23,324 nt of DNA from a virus. Made by a program: the position numbers and the translations under genes. The notes under the pieces are model-generated. The model was not told the DNA's origin and ran no database searches. It saw only the letters and a list, made by a program, of their open reading frames with translations. The stretch's first letter is position 1. Every line of letters begins with the position of its first letter. Positions 6,563-12,031 of this stretch are shown here, one piece after another. The stretch is taken from positions 1 through 23,324 of the IMG/VR virus record IMGVR_UViG_3300014502_000112. One strand, given 5' to 3'.

Positions 6563-7537
6563 ATGGCAGTTAGAGCAATTGGAGAATTAGCGATTTTCTA
6601 CGGAGACAAACCAAATACTGGGGAGTATGACAACGGGGTATGGATGCACTTGTTGGATATCCCCTATATACAGAAAGTTGAAGAGGCTGGTCTTTATAAA
6701 ACTATTATTCATACAATGTGGTTAGATGCAATTGGTTGGCATAAAGAAATACGTAATCGGTGGCCGCATATTGCTTTAATTGGATTGTCGGATCATCCCC
6801 TTAGCGCCCATATTTCAAAGATATCTGCGGATAAGCAGGTAGCATATATCAAAGACCTACAATATTTGGATGGGATCATGGCTCTTTCTGAAGAAGAGCG
6901 ATCATGGTACTCTGTTGCCTGCCCATCTAGACCTGTAGTAAATGTTGGACTTCCCTTTCCGGTACAGACTTATGAGGAACGTTTTGGTAAATTACGTGCC
7001 TCTGAAAAGAAATATGTTGGACTAGGCGTAGGCGCATCCGATAATGACAGGAATTTTGTAAGTAATGTACTTGCTTTTCAAAGACTAAAGTTAGAGTTTC
7101 CTGATATACAAGGAGTGTTTCTATCTATTCCAAGCCAGCTAATCCCGTATTGCGCGTACTGGGCAGACAATGTTGAAGGAGTGTTTATTCACGAGCGAAA
7201 AGATACAGAGGAATATATGGATATACTGTCTCAGTGTAAATTCGTATTTAACTTAGCTGATAGAAACACACCCGGAAGATTACAGGCTGAATCGGCTTTC
7301 CTAGAAATACCTTGCATTGGATCAGAGCGTCTTGCTTTGCAGTCTGAGCTATATCCTGATTTGTCTGTTAACCCCTTTGATCTAGAAAAGGCTGTAAATT
7401 TGGGGCGTGAAATTCTTACCAATGGTATAAACCATGAAATGGTAACGAATGCTAGAACTGTTTTGGAGACTAATTATAACTATGAAACGAGCAAACAAAA
7501 GTTTGATTCTTTATTAGCCCTTATAAGGGGTGATTAA
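6563..7537 (+). CDS. GT-B type glycosyltransferase (GT4-like)
   Basis: A 324-residue protein beginning MAVRAIGELAIFYGDK. The start is ATG 6563, with AAGGAG just upstream; the frame runs back to a TTG at 6539 that overlaps the previous gene and lacks a site. The N-terminal half has the look of a GT-B acceptor domain (YKTIIHTMWLDAIGWH, HIALIGLSDHPL). After the linker (VVNVGLPFPV) the C-terminal domain starts with KYVGLGVGASDNDRN, then AFQRLKLEFPDIQGVFLSI. It carries the typical donor-site section TPGRLQAESAFLEIPCIGSE (236-255), where Glu243 and the following Glu resemble the EX7E motif of GT4 enzymes. The C-terminus is helical, as in this fold. The donor and acceptor are unknown. With the preceding GT2 gene it forms a two-enzyme cassette 10 bases apart, likely acting on the same target in sequence. 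Confidence 0.78.
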   Translation: MAVRAIGELAIFYGDKPNTGEYDNGVWMHLLDIPYIQKVEEAGLYKTIIHTMWLDAIGWHKEIRNRWPHIALIGLSDHPLSAHISKISADKQVAYIKDLQYLDGIMALSEEERSWYSVACPSRPVVNVGLPFPVQTYEERFGKLRASEKKYVGLGVGASDNDRNFVSNVLAFQRLKLEFPDIQGVFLSIPSQLIPYCAYWADNVEGVFIHERKDTEEYMDILSQCKFVFNLADRNTPGRLQAESAFLEIPCIGSERLALQSELYPDLSVNPFDLEKAVNLGREILTNGINHEMVTNARTVLETNYNYETSKQKFDSLLALIRGD

Positions 7538-7539
7538 TT

Positions 7540-7995
7540 GTGTATGGTAGTTGGGTATTGCATGTAGAAGATACAATTTTGCCGGGAATTCAACGTATTA
7601 TTTATCTATATACTACAAGTAAATCAGCTTGTCCGACGTGCCTAGCGGCTACTGATTATGATTCAGTTAACGATTGCTCGTTTAATCCTAAATGTGCTAT
7701 CTGTAAGGGAGCGTATTGGGTGCTGACTGAGGTAGCAAACGCGGTACCTGCTAGGATACGATGGACCAATGATCAGAATATAACAGCCACACCCGGAGGA
7801 AAGTATTATGTAGGTGATGCCACAGCTAAGATCGGGCTGAAGTACTATGATTTGGCAATGTCTTGTCAAACATTTACTGGGCACGTATTAGTGGATGGTC
7901 ATGATATGACAATATCCAAGATTGTTCCTGTTGGAACACCTATAATAACGCAGTATCATTTAGTGCTTAAAAATATGGGTAATAGCCCAAAGTAA
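7540..7995 (+). CDS. Probable head-closure (neck) protein with Cys4 zinc-ribbon-like insert
   Basis: A 151-residue protein with a GTG start at 7540, with AAGGGGTGAT about 7 bases upstream. The stop of the preceding glycosyltransferase ends 2 bases before. After an N-terminal strand region come paired cysteines: CPTC (35-38) and, after a loop with one more Cys, CAIC (56-59) followed by KGAYW. The C-x2-C...C-x2-C-x-G spacing suggests a bound zinc. The rest is beta-rich: PARIRWTNDQ, GKYYVGDATAKIG, GHVLVDGHDMTISKIVPVG, TQYHLVLKNMG. Small beta-barrel stopper proteins of the neck (SPP1 gp16-type) end in this kind of V-D-G-x-x-x-x-I-x-x-I pattern. The neck call is an inference from fold pattern and gene order; the metal site is seen in sequence only. 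Confidence 0.5.
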   Translation: MYGSWVLHVEDTILPGIQRIIYLYTTSKSACPTCLAATDYDSVNDCSFNPKCAICKGAYWVLTEVANAVPARIRWTNDQNITATPGGKYYVGDATAKIGLKYYDLAMSCQTFTGHVLVDGHDMTISKIVPVGTPIITQYHLVLKNMGNSPK

Positions 7996-8007
7996 AAGGA
8001 GAAGGAA

Positions 8008-8274
8008 ATGGCAGTACCATCTAATGTAGTATGCCCTAAGTGTGGCAATCTATTTGAATATAACAAAGTGAATGGTATGCAATTGATTGAAGCCTTACAA
8101 GATATAGAGGCTCGTAAGAGAATGCATCTACGGTTAGCTTTGGATACAATTGAATTAATGTATAGACAGGGTTCACCACCTTACGCACTTATAAAAAAAG
8201 TTTTGTTAGATAAAATGAATGACTATACTAGAGATATTACCACAATACTTGGATTAGGTGAGGAAGTGGAATAA
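8008..8274 (+). CDS. Small protein with N-terminal CPKCG knuckle, 88 aa
   Basis: Unknown function. A good ribosome binding site (AAAGGAGAAGG before the ATG). Residues 9-13 read CPKCG followed by NLFEYN, the first half of a zinc ribbon, but no second Cys or His pair follows, so a metal site would need dimerisation or a partner. The remainder is helical: MQLIEALQDIEARKRMHLRLALDTIELMY and YALIKKVLLDKMNDYTRDITTIL. It follows another Cys-pair protein in the neck block, which may be relevant. It could be a small assembly or regulatory factor; I cannot choose. Confidence 0.75.
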   Translation: MAVPSNVVCPKCGNLFEYNKVNGMQLIEALQDIEARKRMHLRLALDTIELMYRQGSPPYALIKKVLLDKMNDYTRDITTILGLGEEVE

Positions 8275-8277
8275 GTA

Positions 8278-9144
8278 ATGGCAGGTTGGATGCCCCGCAT
8301 AGTAATAGATTCCTCAGGTGTAGAGGCTTTTGGTAAAGAATTGGCACAGGCAGTATCAGAGGCAGGTCCAATCATAACATCTGTTCTTAGATACAATGTT
8401 CCTCTTATAGTCAAAATGGTGCTGGAGGAAGCTTGTTTAGCGGCTGAGCCTAATTTTCCTCGTATATACACAGAGCATGTACTATCTCTAGCAGGGACCG
8501 TACCAGCTACAGTAGAGTTTATGGGATCAGACGTAGTAGTAAATGTAGACTTGGATTATTTAGGAACTTCCACCGATTTAGAGCGTGCATATCATAGACA
8601 TGCACTATTAGCAAGTTTAAGAGAGTTAAATGGTAAGGGTTCTCACCATTCATCCAGTATGTCTCAGTATAGATTAGAGGACCCTTATACCGGGCAAGAG
8701 TTATATAATGAGGAAGTAGAAAAAAGACAAGAGTTTTGGGAAACCTTAGTTGAAGGTGGAACTTATGTATCTAGAGGTCCCAAAGGTAGGGGCGTAGAAA
8801 TAAATACCGCTGGTATGTATGATCAAACTCTAATTGATAGGGTTGTAATATGGGGGAATAAGGCACCAGAATGGTTAATTTTGGAGTATGGTTCTCATGA
8901 ATCTAGTCCATATGTCGCACCGCAGGATGTAACAGGTATGATGGAAGAAGCAATTATTGCGTATGGTAATGATGTTTACACTGAATACACTAATAGTGCT
9001 CTACAAAATATAAGGTCTTACACTCCTAGAGCAACTTCCGAATCTACCTATTATGGCGGTTGGGGGGAACAGCCTATGTACTCTGATCTTGGTAAATATC
9101 AAGTACGTGGTGGCGGGGGAAGATTTGCCCCAATAAATATATAA
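8278..9144 (+). CDS. Probable neck / tail-completion protein (HK97 gp10-like position)
   Basis: A 288-residue protein whose ATG lies 3 bases after the preceding stop, so translation is probably coupled. The N-terminus has an amphipathic helical part (GVEAFGKELAQAVSEAGPIITSVLRYNVPLIVKMVLEEA). The middle contains a polar insertion rich in His/Ser (GKGSHHSSSMSQ) and a charged helix. The segment APEWLILEYGSHESSPYVAPQDVTGMMEEAI resembles the end of HK97 gp10-type minor tail/neck proteins, in which 'E-x-G-T/S...P.P...' precedes a final helix. About 75 extra residues follow, rich in Tyr/Gly and ending in an RGGGGRF stretch. It is larger than typical gp10 proteins (about 120-150 aa). The function is inferred from position just before the probable tail terminator. 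Confidence 0.45.
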   Translation: MAGWMPRIVIDSSGVEAFGKELAQAVSEAGPIITSVLRYNVPLIVKMVLEEACLAAEPNFPRIYTEHVLSLAGTVPATVEFMGSDVVVNVDLDYLGTSTDLERAYHRHALLASLRELNGKGSHHSSSMSQYRLEDPYTGQELYNEEVEKRQEFWETLVEGGTYVSRGPKGRGVEINTAGMYDQTLIDRVVIWGNKAPEWLILEYGSHESSPYVAPQDVTGMMEEAIIAYGNDVYTEYTNSALQNIRSYTPRATSESTYYGGWGEQPMYSDLGKYQVRGGGGRFAPINI

Positions 9145-9156
9145 GGAGATAGATAA

Positions 9157-9600
9157 ATGGGTAGAAAACAATATTATGAAAAAAGAAGTATTTCTACTGC
9201 ATTGCAAACATATCTCGCTACTCAGAGTTGGACTGGCCTAACGTTTAAAGAGGGCTGGAAGGACGAGGAGATACAAATAGGGGATGTAGCAATACAGATT
9301 CTTCCTAGTAGTCCTGTTCTTACAGATATGGGGCAACATGCTTCAACATATACATATACTGTACAAGTTGAAGCATACCTAGAGTCAGAGCCTCGTGCTG
9401 AGGCTTTTGAAGATGCTGTTATGGAATTCATGGATTTGGCCTCCATATCTATTGTAGATAAAAATAGTACTGTTTTAGGAAGCATAATTTGTGATACAGA
9501 CTCTATACGGGCTGATACCTTGCCCCCAGTTTTTACTACCCCCAAAGTATTGTGGTGGAGAGCAGTTATAAGAGGAAAATTTGAAGCCCATTATTACTAG
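9157..9600 (+). CDS. Probable tail terminator protein
   Basis: A 147-residue alpha/beta protein directly before the tail tube gene, where siphoviruses encode the protein that caps the tube and stops tail growth (lambda gpU, SPP1 gp17 type). The ribosome binding site is AAGGAG about 9 bases before the ATG. A first helix (RSISTALQTYLATQ) is followed by strands and a central stretch STYTYTVQVEAYLESEPRAEAFEDAVMEFMDLAS. This strand-helix pairing is characteristic of tail terminators. The C-terminus ends in a strand VLWWRAVIRGKFEAHYY. No cysteine cluster or membrane segment. The call rests on order and fold pattern. Confidence 0.5.
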   Translation: MGRKQYYEKRSISTALQTYLATQSWTGLTFKEGWKDEEIQIGDVAIQILPSSPVLTDMGQHASTYTYTVQVEAYLESEPRAEAFEDAVMEFMDLASISIVDKNSTVLGSIICDTDSIRADTLPPVFTTPKVLWWRAVIRGKFEAHYY

Positions 9601-9726
9601 ATTGTGCCCATTTGGGGCAATTTGAGAATATTAATAAATTAGACGGCCACGTATACATAAAAAAGAGCGGGGCTATAAAAGGAAAAGGCAATAATTTTTA
9701 TTAACCTTTTAGGAGGATGAAAACGC
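9601..9726 (+). promoter_or_regulatory. Leader of the tail tube gene with hairpin next to the ribosome binding site
   Basis: No gene. A weak hairpin (GCCC/GGGC around 9607-9618) has no T-run and is not a convincing terminator. Nearer the gene, AAAAGG (9683-9688) can pair with CCTTTT (9705-9710), and AATAA (9690-9694) with TTATT (9698-9702), giving a stem that ends one base before the AGGAGG at 9711-9716. The stem leaves the ribosome binding site free. Such placement could stabilise the message or keep the site open. Contains copy 2 of the 15-base motif. Confidence 0.45.
9692..9706 (+). repeat. 15-base intergenic motif, copy 2
   Basis: Identical to 1987-2001 (TAATTTTTATTAACC). Here it forms the loop and 3' side of the imperfect hairpin described for the tail tube leader. 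Confidence 0.45.
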
Positions 9727-10899
9727 ATGGCAAGACGATCCAGAATCCATTCTAGGGATTTACAGCCGTTAATCGCGGCCCCAAAGGGCCTGTTTGCTGC
9801 CGCTCGTGTACAAAGATTCGATTGGCCCCTAAGCATAGCAACCAATACGGTAGATGAACTGGGCAGAAAACTACACGTTGGTATGACACAAGAGATACCA
9901 ACAGTAACAGTTACTATTGAGGCGTTTGATGTAAGTCACAATACGTTCTCATATTTGACAGGGTATACTCCTGCAACCTATCCGGCATCTGGTGTGAGCA
10001 TCACATCACTTAAACCAATTGATGTTGTTGGAAACATTAGAGATACCAACTCTTTGCAAGTTGTAAACGCTTTATACGTTAGACGTGGGGCAATAACAGC
10101 GATGGATGCCTCATTCGGAGTAGCAGCTAACTCAACTATTACTTATACAGTAACTTCTAACAGTAAGAAAGAGTTAAGACAACCAGTAGTTTATGATAGT
10201 TTAACAGTTTCAGCAGCTTCCGGCGTTACTCTTTCTACTTCCCCCATTTTCTTAACTAGAACATCAGGGTATATTCTAGATTGCTATAGTAATACAGCAG
10301 GAACTTGGCTAAGTGAAGGAACAGACTTTACTGTGGCAGGTACCGCAGTAACATTCATTAATGGAACAGTTGGAGACAACGTTTGGTTAACATACTGTAA
10401 CGCTACAGCACAGACATTCCAAGCATTGGATAATGCCGCGCCAGCAGCTATTGCTGGTAAGTATGTTCCAGTCAAGATTAGTGTTAATACTATTCCTAGA
10501 GTACAGTCAGCAACAATTAGAGCAGCCCTTGCATCTGAGCAAATCAATGAAATGGGTTCGTTCGGTGTTCCAGTAGCAACTGAGCTAGGTATTCCTAGCG
10601 TTACTGGTGATCTAACGGTTCTAAAGACTGACAACGATCTAGTTAATATATTAACAGGTGCAGCCACATCTGCTGTAGAAGCAGATATGGGTTATACTCT
10701 AAACTCATTGCCGCTAAAGATTCAACTTTATAATCCAGCAAATACCTCACAGGTATTGTTAACTTACTATGTACCTTCTATCATCGTTACAAATGAGGGA
10801 GATTCTTCATCAGTTAACCAGTCTGTTCAGGAAACATTTGGTTGGCAGTCAGTTACAGGTGATCTGTTTGTAGCAAGCGGCTCTGGTCCGTGGGCATAA
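9727..10899 (+). CDS. Major tail tube protein
   Basis: Probable tail tube subunit, 390 residues. It lies between the tail terminator and the chaperone pair, the standard siphovirus order, and there is no sheath gene, which argues against a contractile tail. The ribosome binding site AGGAGG is strong and the gene is followed by a strong hairpin terminator, as for an abundant product. The protein is rich in Thr, Ser, Val and Ala and in alternating beta strands, without cysteine clusters. About residues 150-235 look like an inserted beta-sandwich domain: SGYILDCYSNTAGTWLSEGTDFTVAGTAVTFINGTVGDNVWLTYC. Such a module would decorate the outside of the tube. After it, residues 245-390 resume a tube-like pattern (YVPVKISVNTIP, LPLKIQLYNPANTSQVLLTYYVPSIIV). 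It is larger than minimal tube proteins, consistent with an added surface domain. Confidence 0.72.
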   Translation: MARRSRIHSRDLQPLIAAPKGLFAAARVQRFDWPLSIATNTVDELGRKLHVGMTQEIPTVTVTIEAFDVSHNTFSYLTGYTPATYPASGVSITSLKPIDVVGNIRDTNSLQVVNALYVRRGAITAMDASFGVAANSTITYTVTSNSKKELRQPVVYDSLTVSAASGVTLSTSPIFLTRTSGYILDCYSNTAGTWLSEGTDFTVAGTAVTFINGTVGDNVWLTYCNATAQTFQALDNAAPAAIAGKYVPVKISVNTIPRVQSATIRAALASEQINEMGSFGVPVATELGIPSVTGDLTVLKTDNDLVNILTGAATSAVEADMGYTLNSLPLKIQLYNPANTSQVLLTYYVPSIIVTNEGDSSSVNQSVQETFGWQSVTGDLFVASGSGPWA

Positions 10900-10923
10900 G
10901 ATAATTCAATAAAAGGATAGGGC

Positions 10924-10941
10924 TTGTAGTTTTTACTACAA
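10924..10941 (+). other. Short hairpin upstream of the tail tube terminator
   Basis: A perfect 7-base-pair stem, TTGTAGT with ACTACAA, around a TTTT loop. It lies 6 bases before the larger terminator stem. It may be an extra 3'-end structure protecting the tail tube message. Confidence 0.55.
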
Positions 10942-10947
10942 AATAAA

Positions 10948-10993
10948 GGGGAGTTAGACTAGTTACGAGATAGTCTAACTCCCCTACTTTTTT
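10948..10993 (+). terminator. Rho-independent terminator after the tail tube gene
   Basis: A perfect 14-base-pair stem, GGGGAGTTAGACTA (10948-10961) with TAGTCTAACTCCCC (10971-10984), a 9-base loop, then TAC and six T. Only 19 bases separate the T-run from the next ATG, leaving no room for a new promoter. It is therefore probably a partial terminator or subject to antitermination. Confidence 0.92.
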
Positions 10994-11012
10994 ATTAGAT
11001 GGAGGAACAGGA

Positions 11013-11744
11013 ATGGGATCATTATCAAGTCTTTTAAGATGGAAGAAAACAATTGAATTAGTAGATCAAAATAAAAAGCCAATATTAGATGCTGATGGTA
11101 AACCTAAAAAGGTTTATATGAGAATCATAGGTGATCAGGATTTAAAGGAAGCTTATGCTGAGGCTAGAGTAGCCTCCTCTAATAAGAGAGCAGCCCTACG
11201 TGATCCAGAAACAAATGATTACAGGATGGAAGTAGGTATATTTGAGGATGCTTCAGAAGAAGAGTGTGTAGAAGCTATACGCGCTGCACAGGCTGCTAAT
11301 TGGACACAACAAGCTATGTCCAATGTTGTGCGCCCTGATGAAGTTGAGATAGAGGCTATAGCGGCTGATCCTGATGCTCCTACATTAGAAGAGCAAGAGA
11401 AACTAGACATTGCAAATAAAGAGCAGGATCAAAAGTATCTTGAAGAAATACAAGCGTATACTTTGCAAAAAAATAAGGAGCTAGAGGACACCCTTTCTGA
11501 TATGACTTTAGCCCAAAAAAGGGAGCTAGCAAAGGGTGCTATGACTAACATACAGCCTCTTTATATGTTTATGCAGACTTTAACTATTGAAAAGGTTTGG
11601 CGATCTTGTTGGGACGACCCTACATTTAAGATACGATCTTTTGATAGCGCCCAAGATTTTAAGGATACAGTAGATGTTATCCAGAAGCAACTTCTAGAGG
11701 CATATTCAAATCTAGAGGTTGAGGAGGATAAAGTAAAAAACTAG
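11013..11744 (+). CDS. Tail assembly chaperone, short form (gpG-like)
   Basis: Frame-0 product of the chaperone gene, 243 residues. Such proteins coat the tape measure during tail assembly and recruit tube subunits; they are absent from the finished virion. The sequence is charged and helical (KDLKEAYAEARVASSNKRAAL, EEECVEAIRAAQAANWTQQAM), with an acidic linker (about residues 108-160, EAIAADPDAPTLEEQEKLDIANKEQDQ). It then has a helical C-terminal domain ending in VEEDKVKN. It lies between tube and tape measure genes, the standard chaperone position. The ribosome binding site GGAGG is 7-8 bases from the ATG. It is longer than lambda gpG (140 aa). The stop codon TAG directly follows the slippery heptamer, so a fraction of ribosomes should continue in the -1 frame. 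Confidence 0.85.
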   Translation: MGSLSSLLRWKKTIELVDQNKKPILDADGKPKKVYMRIIGDQDLKEAYAEARVASSNKRAALRDPETNDYRMEVGIFEDASEEECVEAIRAAQAANWTQQAMSNVVRPDEVEIEAIAADPDAPTLEEQEKLDIANKEQDQKYLEEIQAYTLQKNKELEDTLSDMTLAQKRELAKGAMTNIQPLYMFMQTLTIEKVWRSCWDDPTFKIRSFDSAQDFKDTVDVIQKQLLEAYSNLEVEEDKVKN

Positions 11745-12031
11745 CAGAGGGGCAGTCCTTTGGTTTAGCACTTCAAATAGCTTCTAGAACAGATATGGCC
11801 TTAGCAAAAGGTTTGGGAAGTGCTGATGATCTGCCCCATACTATTTCCCAAGCAATAGCTTATCGCATGAAGATAGACTCTCTAAATGAGCTACCTGAGG
11901 ATAAGCGACCGCCTAGAGATTTGTGGGGCAAGCCATATAAATTAAAGTTATGGTTAGATGATGTATTTAATATAGAAAAGGATAGAAAGGGTAAAGATTA
12001 TACGGAAATAGACTTAGAGGATGTGGAATAA
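11013..12031 (+). CDS. Tail assembly chaperone, frameshifted long form (gpGT-like), joined across -1 frameshift
   Basis: Product of a -1 shift at A AAA AAC (11735-11741): 243 residues of the short form, then 96 residues read from 11741 (beginning LAEGQSFGLALQIASRTDMALAKG) to the TAA at 12029-12031, 339 in all. The -1 frame is open without interruption from the heptamer. Its T-domain pattern (a run to 'DDLPHTISQAIAYRMKIDSL', then charged residues KDRKGKDYTEIDLEDVE) fits gpT domains that bind the tube protein. An internal ATG at 11795 could begin a 78-residue protein, but it has no ribosome binding site, so I read this segment as a frameshift extension. The stop abuts the tape measure ATG (TAA ATG), so translation of the tape measure may depend partly on frameshifted ribosomes. 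Confidence 0.87.
11723..11762 (+). promoter_or_regulatory. Programmed -1 frameshift signal
   Basis: Three elements lie in order: a Shine-Dalgarno-like GGAGG at 11723-11727, the slippery heptamer A AAA AAC at 11735-11741 in the correct frame (codons GTA AAA AAC TAG), and a stem CAGAGG (11745-11750) with CCTTTG (11757-11762) that includes one G.U pair and a 6-base loop. This is the arrangement of the E. coli dnaX signal, whose upstream Shine-Dalgarno element stimulates slippage. Confidence 0.87.

Noticed and set aside
9601-9625. Terminator after the tail terminator gene
   Set aside because: The stem is only four strong pairs and no T-run follows.
11795-12031. Independent 78-residue gene starting at ATG 11795
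   Set aside because: No ribosome binding site, and the frame is open back to the slippery heptamer; better explained as the -1 extension of the chaperone.
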